Source: Jaapia argillacea MUCL 33604 (taxonomy: Eukaryota; Basidiomycota; Agaricomycetes; Jaapiales; Jaapiaceae). From it: 64,000 nucleotides of DNA. The notes beneath the pieces were generated by a model. The model was not told the DNA's origin, did no database searches, and saw only the letters and a program-made list of their open reading frames with translations. The stretch covers positions 620,498 to 684,497 of the forward strand of contig KL197723.1 of the NCBI GenBank assembly GCA_000697665.1. The letters are read 5' to 3'. Both the position numbers and the translations under genes were made by a program. Positions 46,973-57,947 of this stretch are shown piece by piece (position 1 is the first letter of the stretch; every line of letters begins with the position of its first letter).

Positions 46973-48259
46973 CTTTGTCGACGCAAACGACGACGAATGT
47001 CGTTTGTCAATCCTTTGAGTATGTTAACCTACGAAGGGTCATTCACAGAGAGTGTACGGACATTGGGGATTTCGGGTGGGTGTCGTTAATCGAGAAACCG
47101 CGGAAACACGAGGAAAGCGCAATACCTACAGGACCGACTGGGATGTATCAGTCCACCATGCAACTGCAGCAAGCCCGTGGTGGAAATGAATGGCTGTGGA
47201 CTCGGGGCAGTGCGTTTTGTCATTGACAGCGGTTTCCTTGGAATAGCTTGGCATCTGATGGTTCAAATGTTTACTTCGAGGATGGCAAGTCGCTTGACGA
47301 GGCCATCCGAAACAAGCCTCCTGTCATGGTGAGCAACGTGATGCACGGGACAGGTACATCTTGTTCCCATGTTCGCGATTCATCTACAACTCCTGTAGAA
47401 ACGGAGTTACACTGCACTGCGTCGGTAACATGGAAGCTTCCAAGACATCGATTGCAGTCTATACGACCCATGCGAATTGTAGTCCAAGACGATCAGGGCT
47501 GTTCAAATCAGGACATAAGGGATAGCCAAGGATCAAGGAATCAACTGAGTAATCCCAATCTAAGGAGCCAAAACATGAGTCCACCCCCAAATGGCGAGGT
47601 GACAAACCATCCAGAAAAGTCATAGCAACCGTCTGGGTGAGCGACTGGAGTTGTGCTCGTAGCCATGACGTATCTAGATGGGGACATTGATGGCACCATA
47701 CAATCAACAGGAACCAACCCATCATGCACGGCGAATGAACCACGAGAACTCACAATGTGGACAATGCTCGAGAAGTCCACTACACACTCCCAACATGGAC
47801 TCCAGGCCGATCCCATTTCGGGCTTTCACATCCGGCTCAGCTTGGGGTCAAATGGAGCTGGTGTGCGGAATCTCGGATGGAGTAGCAACGGTGAGGTGGG
47901 GGGATAGCTCTCGTGCTATCGCAGAGTCGCGAGCATCAATGATATGAAAATTAGCAGCGATGACGCTGCGACGTAGGATCGGCTCGGGTTTGCACCCCAT
48001 CGGACCTGCAACACAATCTTCATTTGCCCTCGCTGGAATTGATTACTATTCGCAGAAAGACCAGGGCGGCTCCTGTGAACACCAAGTTCTCCATCGAGGA
48101 CGCCACTTCCAAACTGTTGTACAAGTTGGGATACCCCCAAGGCCGAAAGGTAATCGCGCGACTCGCAGGTGAGTAGTGGATGGGATGGCGGTGTGGCGAA
48201 TAGACTACTCAAGCCTAGTTGATGGGTGGGATAAGCTGTGCCAGTTTCGGGTGGCGTGT
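46973..48259. other. gene-poor region with an exon-like patch
   Basis: No recognised gene across 1.3 kb. A coding-looking stretch at about 48040-48180 (+) reads RAAPVNTKFSIEDATSKLLYKLG then PQGRKVIARLAGE before a stop, with no identifiable flanking exons; it may be a gene relic. Other frames (47248-47625 plus, 47541-47816 minus) overlap each other and lack domains. Confidence 0.35.
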
Positions 48260-49531
48260 TCAAGAACGGCGAGAGGTGGGTAGGTCGACGGAGTCCGACA
48301 AAGACACGGGGCGGAAACTCTCCTCATCACCACCAACTTCGACCTTTACACCGCTCTGAACCAGTTCAACGAATTTCTGTTGAAAGAACGATGAATTGTC
48401 GGCTTCGGAACCGGGCCAGACGCGTGATGTAAGTCTCCGGAGTCGAGGGAATTGCAATAGACACCTCTCAACAGCTCGGGTGCAGTTCTCGGTACACTGA
48501 CGGGAGTTGGTCATGAAGAATGATCGAATGGAGACCTCTGTCAGGTATTCGGGTCGAACTCGCGAGAGCAACGGGACGATGCAGGATAGTGCCTCGTGCT
48601 CTAGGGCGTCGAATTTGATGGTCTCCAAATGCGTTAAAGGGCTGAGATCCAGCTCATTGCGAAAGAAGTCTGAATTGCGAGTTAGACTGTTTCGACCAAT
48701 TGAACGGAGATTTGACAAACCGAATTCATTTGCATCTTCAGGCAACGCCAGAGATAAGGTCTTCAAAGACGGTCCCACCTGACATAACAGCTGGCGTGCG
48801 ACTCGTACAAAAGGTCGATACCCTTCAGTGTCGATATATAGAGTCCGCAGAGCGCTGGGGTCGAGATAGCCACGGACGAACCAGTCAACGACGCGAGCAC
48901 AGCCAGCGCCAACATCCAAATACTCTATACGATGAGTGGGCTCAGCGGGCAACTCAATTTCATCTGCATTCTCCCAATCCGAGATAGTCACAAATCTGAG
49001 GCGAAGCTGGATCAATCTTGGGCAGCTTTGGAGAATACGCCAGAGGTCGCGTTGTACGAAAGAACAGTCGACCAATGTGAGGTCGTGAAGGTGTACCAAT
49101 GGGCCGAATACCTTGCCCGACAGGTCACCCCAAATGTAATTGGTGCCGCGAAACTCGAGTGATTGGAGCGAGGTGAGCTTCGAGACAGCCTCCAGGAATG
49201 GTCGATCCGCGGTAATATCATCCTGAAGCCCACACTTCACGAACAGTCCACGAACATACATCACAGGACCCCAGGGCTGCGACTCCTCCACTAAATTCTG
49301 GAACTTCGAGCGCATTTGTGGTGTTTTGATGGCGATGTTACCGAATAGATAGTAACGACATCGCGGGAGGCAAGCTTGGCAGGCCACAGCACAGGCGAGA
49401 AGGAACGCGAGCACATCGGACGCGGTTTTATCGTGGTCGTGATATCCCGTGAGGAAGTTGGGTGCGGCGCCTGCTACAATATCAATAATCTGTTCGAGCA
49501 ACTCGTCTGGGACGATTGGTTTTGCAACCAT
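48260..49531 (-). CDS. F-box/LRR-like protein, single exon
   Basis: A 423-residue intronless frame starting at ATG 49531 (MVAKPIVPDELLEQIIDIVAG). The N-terminus fits an F-box-like helix set (PDELLEQIIDIV then LLACAVACQACLPRCRYYLFGNI). The body consists of leucine-rich units: LTSLQSLEFRG, LVHLHDLTLVDCSF, CPRLIQLRLRFVTI, HRIEYLDVG, PSALRTLYIDTEG, PSLKTLSLALP, LTHLETIKFD and YLTEVSIRSFF. This is the common architecture of mushroom F-box/LRR proteins that select targets for SCF ubiquitination; the target is unknown. It is unusual beside its neighbours in lacking introns, which may mean retroposition or simply a single-exon subfamily. Its frame is intact end to end. Confidence 0.75.
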   Translation of the reverse strand: MVAKPIVPDELLEQIIDIVAGAAPNFLTGYHDHDKTASDVLAFLLACAVACQACLPRCRYYLFGNIAIKTPQMRSKFQNLVEESQPWGPVMYVRGLFVKCGLQDDITADRPFLEAVSKLTSLQSLEFRGTNYIWGDLSGKVFGPLVHLHDLTLVDCSFVQRDLWRILQSCPRLIQLRLRFVTISDWENADEIELPAEPTHRIEYLDVGAGCARVVDWFVRGYLDPSALRTLYIDTEGYRPFVRVARQLLCQVGPSLKTLSLALPEDANEFGLSNLRSIGRNSLTRNSDFFRNELDLSPLTHLETIKFDALEHEALSCIVPLLSRVRPEYLTEVSIRSFFMTNSRQCTENCTRAVERCLLQFPRLRRLTSRVWPGSEADNSSFFQQKFVELVQSGVKVEVGGDEESFRPVSLSDSVDLPTSRRS

Positions 49532-49969
49532 TACAAGGGGTATGTGTTGAACGGGCTACGGATGATGACCAAATACTACGCTTGAGCAAAACGTCGGTGA
49601 CTGCAATGAGAGGCTCACTGAATGGGTGTCAACTGACTGGGAGCGACTCCACAGAGAGTGACTGGAGATCGACTTGGGAAGACCGAAGAACCGAACAATA
49701 CGAAACGAAACGACAGTCGCTGTGCTGGCAAGAGTCAGCTCAATCCGGTATATAGTTTATTAGATTTAAAGTTTTCCGAGCATCCACCAGCTTTACCACA
49801 TTAATATTGTTCATCCTTCGTGTGAGGAATTCTTACGGTTATGGTCTCCTCAGTAACCATCTTTTTCAAGCCCTGATGAAGCTCCTTAAATGGTCCAGTG
49901 CGCCGTACTCCCCTCTTCCCAACTCGAGTTCTCGTGTACAATATTCTCAGCTCCAGAAAGACGTGACAA
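49532..49969. other. intergenic between divergent F-box genes
   Basis: Between the minus-strand F-box/LRR start and the plus-strand F-box pseudogene. No further gene seen. Confidence 0.4.
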
Positions 49970-51334
49970 ATGTCGTCGCCTCAGGCCCATCCCCAACGAT
50001 GTGTTCTGGAGATTTTCGACTAGCTTCGCACTTGTGAGGACTTGAACGAGACCGAGCGGAAAGCCACCTTCAGCAACCTGACCGTCGTCTGTCGCCTTTT
50101 CTACGTCACCTGCGCCCCGATGTTGTTCGAGTCAATCACCTTTGCGGGTAATTCGAACACCGACAATTCCCACCAACCCCTGGGAGAATGGTGCCAGAAG
50201 TTGATAGACGAAGAGGCGTCAGTCACTTCTCTCGCCTCCCACGTCTATTCTTGCACGTACTCTGAGTGGTTTCCTCTCAGGATGCTTTCCAATGGGTTTA
50301 CACAGCGTTCCTGGAGACACATATCTGAGCACTTCCCAGACTTTGTAATCTGCGAGCGCTCCACGTCCATGCGACTCCAATTGGGGAACCTTTTGTCCAG
50401 GCCATCTCGTGTCTGGCGAACCTTACAAGTTTGGTCCTGGATGGGTGTGTGTTCCTTGGGGAGGCCCCATCCCACCAACCCCGCCCACTTCCGCGGTTGG
50501 ACGAATTTTCATTAGAAGGGACGACACGGACACACTACCCGTTGAAGAAATCTCCGTCACGCACTCGATCATCTCCCTGCTATTAACTCCAACTCTTCGT
50601 TCGTGGCCGTTTCGAGATGTTTCATTCTCGCTTACCTTCGTGTTTATCGTGGCAAACGCCTCCAGGACAGCCTATCGATTCCACTGGAACGTTCGGAACT
50701 CCCTCGAATCACGGATTTCCTGAATCAAGTACCTTCAATCTCAATCCTAGCACTTCCTTACCTTTATAGCAGGTCGAGCGAATCTGCACCAATCCAGTTA
50801 GATGGCTTAAATCCCTCTTCACTACCGCTTCTTCGATCTCTCACGTGCCCTCTGCCCTTACTTCCTGTTTTCATTCAACCCCAACGATCTCTTGTCCAAA
50901 CCGTCCACGTATACCAACATCACCTCGCGCCCGTTCTCCATGAAATAAATGGACCTCTCCGACTCGAGTCCTGGTTATCTCCCCTGAAGGATCGATCCCT
51001 TGAGACATTGTCATTGCCGACTAGTCTCCCACTTCACTTTCCTATGATGAGCCAATATCTTCCTAGAGTTCAGGAATTGGAGTTCCACTCTGAAGCGGCG
51101 CAAAATTGCTTGCCGGTGAGCCAACTCTCCACTCAACTTCACCACCTGTTCACTTCGCTCACTTGCTTTGTCGCAAAGTTATTCCAGGTACTAGCTACGA
51201 TTCCGGAGGCAGATCAGCGAATAAGACCATTCGATGCAAAATTCGTTGCGATCTCCCCAGGCCTCGAGGACCTTGACCTGCCGGAGCAACACACCATCGC
51301 TCAATGGATGGGTTCCACCTTGTTTCCCAAGTGA
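49970..51334 (+). pseudogene. F-box-like gene remnant with nonsense and frameshift changes
   Basis: ATG at 49970 opens MSSPQAHPQRCVLEIFD, then an in-frame TAG at 50021-50023 interrupts before LRTCEDLNETERKATFSNLTVVCRLFYVTCAPMLFESITF, the typical F-box helix plus LF..I continuation. Aligned relatives usually have a glutamine at the stop position (CAG to TAG). LRR-like sequence follows in a shifted frame (LCNLRALHVHATPIGEPF then LANLTSLVLDGCVFLGEAP), and a further frame change precedes LPRITDFLNQVPSISILALPYL and the final frame to 51334. With one stop and at least two or three shifts it cannot make a full protein. Part of it (about 50680-50760) recurs at 60340-60420 as a shorter remnant, placing this gene inside the segmental duplication. 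Confidence 0.7.
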
Positions 51335-51603
51335 ACGTCCTCCGAATATCATCTTACATCGAATGGCATCGAGAGAGCCCAATCGACGTCGGAGACCAAA
51401 ACAGTTGAACAGTCGCGGTGACATCAAGACGAGAAGTTCGTGAAAAAGTGTTGAAAGAGGCGTCCGGTACAACCTCCTTCTCGACGAAGGACTTTGAGGG
51501 AACACTGGCTGCTTTATTCCAACCCTCCGAGATCACACCTCGTCTTCGCATACTTCTGGGGTTGTAGAGGAACTGCATCAGTTCATCAACTCGTAATAGC
51601 TCG

Positions 51604-53825
51604 TCAATTTTGGACCAAATGATATACAAACTGTCTACTCCCTCCAGAGAGGGACGGCTGATACAGGGTGACACCCAAGGCCGAAATGTGTGACGCGCGG
51701 CCGACCGCTCTCCTTGGGAACCATCCAACCTTTCCACACAACGAAGCAACAAACCGGCAATCGCCGCGGGCTCTGGGGAACACCATAGGGTCTCGATGAT
51801 GACCCAAGCTCAGTAGATAACCCTCCTTGAGCATCACATCTGATGGAGAGGATACTGCCTATGACCATGTGGCAAATGGTTTGTGGTTCCCGCCGGGACG
51901 ATAACCATGTTTCACATTATCGATCCCTGGAGGCAGACGAATTGGGGAAGAAGCCGCTGCTACGACGAGGACATCTGAATCTTCGAATTCATCCTCCGAG
52001 TTTGCTTCCACTTCGTTGTCTTGGTAACCTGAGAAGTTTGTTGAGGATACTGAATTCGACGCGAGACATCTCGTACAGGACATACCTTCGCGATGACCTG
52101 GATGTCCCTCAGCAGCCTTAACGAGTGCTGCCTGAACCTGTCGCATGAATTCATCTCTGAATTCCACGCACTTTCTCGTTAGCGAGTTTAGGTGGGCGTG
52201 GTGTCGAGAGTCGATATGGCCTGAGGATGAAGTCAGTGATATCCTCACAAAGATGAAAGTAGCCAAGGACGTGCCAATTAAGCCCCGGTCGGCGTAGTTG
52301 TGAATGAACTTAACGCATTCCAGTGCGTGTTCGGCCGTACTCTTTGTAACATCCTTCACTAATACCACTCGAATACCGGTCATATCCCTCGACCATTCGA
52401 ACAATTGAGACATCGCGGCCAAGAGCCTTTCGACCTGTTCGTCATGTTGAGCTTGGTTCTCGAGTAACTACAGACACCAATGCCGCACCCATGAGCAACT
52501 CCAACAAAATATGGTGCGGGGAGAGAACCTTACTCTAGATGTTGATACCATGAGGTTACAAGCCATCTTAAGTGGGATATGAACCTGGCGAGCATTCAAC
52601 ATCAGATCCTAGGGAAACGACAGAATGAACTCACATCGCTGATCTTCTCAAAAGCACAAGGGAAGACTTCCATTCGCCGAGAAACGAGACGCACAGGTAC
52701 CAAGATAGACATGGAGTGCGACTGGACGAGACCGTACGCGCCCGGAATATCCTGGGCTGCCGAACCACCGCCACCACCACCAAACTGTGCGCCAACTCTT
52801 ATATCAGAGATGCAGCACTTAACAACTCCTCGACTGCTCAAATGGGTGGATTTCTCCAACGTTCTCGTGATTCCTATCAATAAAACCATGAGTGCTCCGG
52901 CTGGGGAACGAATGAATCATTGGGTACTTACGGCGATTGGCCGATACAGATCCCATAAGCTCGTGATAAGTTATAATCATCCTCCCGATCTCTCTTTCGA
53001 GAGCCCGACCTCGGTTAACGACGAAGACCTTGATACCCTGACCTTCACCGACAATCCTAACCCGATGACATCGTGTCAGAGAAGGCACAAGCAAAAAACC
53101 GAATGAAGGGAATGACTAACAAAGACCAAGACTGTCCGTCCCAAGAGGGGTTCTGACCTTCTCGAAGAGAAGAGCGTTGTTGTTCGTGCCCGTTTACCTC
53201 GAAAACGACAAAGGAGTTGAGGGTCCGACTACCAGTTGGAGCTTTGAGTGTTTCGATTGAGAAATCTAGCACGCTAATTGAGGGCGAGGGTCGAACTTCG
53301 TTGGGTGATGGACAAACCGGTAATGGTAATATTTAGATAATGACTGCTGACGAGGGTCAATATCGGTGACGAGTCGACGCTGGGAAAACGTGATGTACGT
53401 ACTGTGGCATGGTGAAGGAGGGATACTGAAGGAGGGGCTGCAAGTTACGAGGCCTGGCAAGTCCAAGATACGGTCCCAAATTGACGCTGCAGCCTATATG
53501 CGGAGAAGAAATCCCCGAGTCATAGGGCGCTAATCACATCGCGGCAACGAAATGAGTTCGATATCAAATCCGCAAATACCGGCGAGAAGGAAGGTTACAA
53601 TGTTGCATGGGAGGAATGGACGTCGGGGGGTAAAACATGTTTTTTCGCATTCCTGCGTTGGCGGATAGGACTCCGACTCCACCAAATGAGAAAATAATGA
53701 GGGGATGTCATCGCATTTCGGAGATGTCAATCTCGAGAGTGATAGAGTTGCGAACCTTGTTTTTGCGTTTGCCAACCCTGGAGGTTTGATAGGGAGGGAT
53801 CGATGAGATCGATAAATTAGACACA
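51604..53825. repeat. segmental duplication, copy A
   Basis: Sequence from about 51604 to 53825 is repeated, diverged but colinear, at about 60450-63495. Matches include the region around the tail of the C2-like gene, all its exons, the 3' flank, and a 200 bp block (53620-53825) that ends in GATCGATAAATT-like sequence in both copies. The F-box remnant just upstream is also shared in part, but copy B lacks about 800 bp there. Confidence 0.8.
51859..53330 (-). CDS. C2-like domain protein with helical C-terminal part, copy A
   Basis: The C2-like module is at the 5' end on the minus strand: SISVLDFSIETLKAP, LNSFVVFEVNGHEQQRSSLREGQNPSW, then after an intron GQGIKVFVVNRGRALEREIGRMIITYHEL, and later GVVKCCISDIRVGAQ. 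The N-P-x-W motif and hydrophobic strand pattern suit a C2 domain. A helical segment follows (PLKMACNLMAST, then FEWSRDMTGIRVVLVKDVTKS, HALECVKFIHNYADRGLIGTSL), resembling the region between C2 and NACHT in mushroom NLR-like proteins, but no P-loop NACHT is seen here. The tail is acidic (EANSEDEFEDSD) and ends at 51859. Where copy B has its ATG, this copy has ATA, so no start is apparent at the expected place; it may use another exon or be inactive. The NLR comparison is inference from pattern only. Confidence 0.5.
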
Positions 53826-56412
53826 GCATTTGCCATACCAGACCCGGAGATTTTGAAGGCGAAAAGGAGGAGGTTTCTTAGATAACGCATTCCAGCGAGG
53901 CCCGTAACGGGTAAAGGACGATCCCCATCCCAAGTCGCCTGTGAGATGAACTACCAAGACCCATCAACTCGTGCCCTGCACGTTGGGATTCGGGGCGCAA
54001 TGAAACGATCCGAGATGGGTGCCGAAATATCTGCAGGGAACGAACTTCGTGGGCGAGGTGATCACGGGTTTCGTGAAGAAACGCCACTCGACAGGGTTTC
54101 TCATCATTGGGTGGAATCTAAAAATTACTGAGGATACAAGGCCAACACCAAGTGCGTATACCCTAGTCGTCAAACTGAAACCTACCGTAGACTACCACAG
54201 CCTCATATCCTGCATGGAGATTACCAGCGAGAAATTGAGATATGCGCCAGGAGCTTCCATGACTTGGGCTGTAGAAGGTAAGTGCTAACTTGAACAGATA
54301 GGGTGACGGGACGGAAGAGATACTCACGAGGACCTAGGCAAGGATCGATTGGCGTGATTCAAAGGCCTTGCGCGCCTTCTTGGATTCGAGGGGTACACCC
54401 GCCGTATCTAGGGCGCTTAAGGGTGAGCACCGGGCCTTCCATTTGCTCTCTAGTCCAATCGCGGCGGTGAAGTCCAATCTCCCAACTCAATGGTGACAAA
54501 ATGGCGGGATCTTATGATTTTGTGACCGTATTGGATATGAAAATCGATACTTTAAAGCACCTTCGGGATAGAGGATGACCTCCCTCAGAGTCCCAAGCTC
54601 AGCGGTGATGGTCCCGATGCGTCGAGCCTTGGAGACCTGTCTTGGGGGCAATGGCCTGAGATTATCGGATAGTATGCTTTAACTGGGCGATGCATATATT
54701 TAGTGGTCTTGATACATCGGAAGGGTAGGACGGAGTACTCACAGGTATGGATGGTGGGATAGGCATCAATAATCAATGCCCGGCGTCACTATCGTCGTTG
54801 AAAATTCCTTTCGAATCCGATACGATCCAACTGAGTAGGGTTCATTCCCTATAATAGCGGCATCGCTTTTTGTCGTCGGACAGGTATTGGCAGGAGTAGA
54901 AAGAGGTCGAATTTGGACTTACTCTTGGATGACATGAACCTAAACTGGCGGCTGGCAGTGACAACGACATCGTATCCATGCCTCGCAATAGTCCCCGGTT
55001 GCTGTCTGCTCGAGACGAAAGTCCCGGCGCAGCGACCTGGATCGCGGCCTCTGGAATGGATAGCAGTCCGTCAGCATGGGTCGAGCTTCGATGCGAGGTT
55101 TTGTCAGGTGAAATCGTAGGGCTCAGAGCTTGAACCGAGCGATATTGATGGACATAAATCATAGGAGTCAGTGTAATGGGTTGTGAAGTGATGTGAAACA
55201 TCATTTCCATCAATAGCCTCGCCTAGGCGGATTGAAAGCCACTATAGATTCGCAATTAGCACAATGAAGGCCTAGAAAGAGAAGCACTGATCACCCATTG
55301 TCACTAAACCGCTTGTTGAAGAATAAAAGGCCCGCGGAGCATATTCAGTTGAGGTTGGACGCACAAATGGTTGAGAGGACGGATCATTAGCACTGAGAGT
55401 GACGCGTGACGCGCCATGAGGAGTCACGAAGACATGGTCACACGTTCGGCGATGGCTGGTTGAAGCTGTTTGGTTGCAATTGGACAGTTCCCGTTTTCCT
55501 GATGGCCTTGACATCCGCCACTTCCATCCGCCCCATAATCCCTACGCCCAGCTGTTATCCCACCACCAACACGACAGGTTATCAGAGGCACGCCCAGAGG
55601 CACGAATTTCGAAACACGGTCCTCGTCACTGAGCGCTGAACAGCAAGCCCATCTGACTCGGAACATAATTTACCTTGTCACCGTACAGAACTTAGGTCTT
55701 CAAGGCCGTATTCTTACGTCTGAACTCTACGAAATCGGATCTTCCGCCTTTTCGCCACCACCGTAGCCTCAGCGGCTAAAACGACTTCTCGAGCGCTAGC
55801 TGAACTTCCAACCGCCCGCCTTATCTCAAGTTGATCACCACGATGCAGGCCTTTTCCTCGAGTGCCCCATGCACACGATCGAGAGGCTGTATACCTGTAG
55901 CGGATAACGATTTGAAACCGTATGAGTTTGGGATAGGATACGGATGAACGTCGCGTTCTGGCTGCAGACGTGGGTCAATATTGTCTGCGGCTTTTTATTC
56001 CCCTCAAACACCCTCTGGTTCTAGACACATCCCAAGTAGGAACAGCCTTATCAACAGAATCAGACGCCCAATGTCTTCGTAGGTATGGATCACTTTCTCT
56101 TTTCAGCGCTGTTGGCGAGACGATAGGGTGGGGTTACCTCTGTGGGTGCTCCGATTCCAGGAACATTTATATTGACCATTGAACTTACCGATGCTTCGAG
56201 TCCTCCCGGTCTTACGGGTCTTCGAATCGTCCTGTATTTTGCGTGTTCGGTTTAGTTTGCTCTCAGAGAATGCCAGGTGTTCCTTTCCCGAAACGCACAC
56301 GATACCTTTCGTTCCAATCACGCGCCCGGCGCCGTTAAACCCTAACGCATTTGCCACTCTACGGTTCATGACATATATCTAGTGGGCATTCCTCCCTCCT
56401 TCTTACGCGACC
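53331..56412. other. gene-poor region
   Basis: About 3 kb without a recognised gene. Its left 500 bp belong to the segmental duplication. Frames at 54019-54288 (plus), 53964-54173 (minus) and 54842-55213 (minus) have no domain, conserved motif or consistent splice partners. Nothing between 55.2 and 56.4 kb stands out beyond the likely promoter of the membrane protein gene at 56413. Confidence 0.4.
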
Positions 56413-57947
56413 ATGGCCACTAAATTCTTCCTGCTAGTTTTCATCACGAGTGTCCTTGTCGTATCAGTTGCTGCCTTGCCTCTCTCTCCCTACATATCCT
56501 GCCTAGAAAGTGTCTGGCTTGACATTGTCGTCTTCTTCACAGTCAATTACGTGGCTCACGCAGCCACCGTTCCCACAGGCGCAGGCATGCGGTGGTACGA
56601 CACGACGTTTACGACCGTTTCTTGCCTTCTGCTGCCTTTTACTGGGCTTCAGAAGTCGGTGACGATGATGGCGGTGTATCGATGGTCGGGATCTAGTGAT
56701 CTGGAGAAGGCGAGGGCTCGTGGGGCACTCTTGATTGTAGCGCGATCCGCGGATTGGCGCCCTGCAGAGAAGCCCGAAGATATTTATGTCAAGCTTCCCA
56801 AAGGCTTTTCTAACTCTCACGAAATGTATGTTGCTCAATCGTTATTCTCATGGTGTCATCTGTGGCTAATATCCTCAATCGCTGAAACAGACCCGTCGAT
56901 CTTCCGTCAGCCACAATTCGCCTCGTGGATGATCTTCAAATAACCACAGTGTCGAAAGAGCGCTTCTATATCCATGGCCAGGCGGACCTACCGGATGGCT
57001 ACACGCTTGCTCGTGCAGGACCTTATGTCTCCGAGATATTCCCCTTTCGTTCCCTTCCCAACTCGTCTACATCTATTTGTCGATCTCAGAGCTAGCTGAA
57101 GATGGCCATCTCCGTTGGCCAGCTCCTGTACTCCTCCTTCACTCTTTACAAGACGCAAGGAGACCAAGTCGACCACTATGGATACGCCGCCTACGGATTT
57201 TCCGTATTCCCATACGCTTTCATGTCCCTGGTCAACTTGGTATGCATCGGCCTGGTCGGGGAGTACCCCAGCCTATACGTTCTACGAACTGCAATAATGG
57301 AGGAAGCTCGTCGGCGAGGAGGAATGTTGAATGGATATGTCGGGAGTTGCAAGATAGATGAAAGCTCGAACGGCCCTGATGGGGGAATATGGCAAGAGTA
57401 TACTCTTGCCAAGGTTTGGCAAAAGACTGAAGTGAAAGAGGGAGGCAGCGGCGAGGGCCAGAGCATTCTGGTGATTGAGGTGGACGGAATCCCTCGGGAA
57501 TTCAAATATCGCCCCGATGTTGATGGTCAAGCGCATGTCGCGGATGTCCTTGAGTTTGGGATATCCCCTGTGGGTAATCAAAACGCCATTCCTAGCGGTT
57601 CCTATACCACTCGGATCCCGCCGCAGAGGATGTTCCGCGACGCCACGCTCCCAGTTCTAGTATTCCTAGCTCTCCCATATATGGTGATCTATGGTCTCAG
57701 TCGGTTTGAAGCAAGAGGGAGCACCTTGTCCGAGAGGATATGGATGATGCTATGGCTATCTTCCGGTCAGTACTTTTCCGGCGCGTTTTTGGTAATAGTG
57801 CCCATCCATGCTCCGCATACCCTTTTGACCTCGTGGAAGAGGCTAAATGGCCTCCCCCTTCTCACCTGCATTATCCTCCCAATTCCTGCGATCGGCGGTT
57901 TCATCACGGTTGGGAAGATGCTCCTCGCGTCTCATCCAACTTGTTAG
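56413..57947 (+). pseudogene. multi-pass membrane protein gene with an in-frame TAG
   Basis: ATG at 56413 begins MATKFFLLVFITSVLVVSVAAL, a signal peptide or anchor. SVWLDIVVFFTVNYVAHAATVP and a family-like segment RWYDTTFTTVSCLLLPFTGLQKS follow. An intron (about 56825-56891) joins to DLPSATIRLVDDLQI. The frame stays open through ISEIFPF-like YVSEIFPFRSLPNSS to a TAG at 57093-57095. Immediately after it, in the same frame, homologous membrane protein continues: MAISVGQLLYSSFTLYKTQGDQVDHYGYAAYGFSVFPYAFMSLVNL. The end is strongly hydrophobic, with VLVFLALPYMVIYGL, ERIWMMLWLSSGQYFSGAFLVIV and LLTCIILPIPAIGGFITVG. It resembles a mushroom integral membrane protein family of unknown role in which the two parts form one chain. 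The stop could be a real mutation, a sequencing error, a mis-modelled intron, or readthrough. Confidence 0.6.

Noticed and set aside
47541-47816. Minus-strand frame overlapping a plus-strand frame at 47248-47625
   Set aside because: Neither strand shows domains or plausible splicing; chance open frames.
54842-55213. 123-codon minus-strand frame
   Set aside because: Ser/Leu-rich, no homology pattern, no neighbouring exons.
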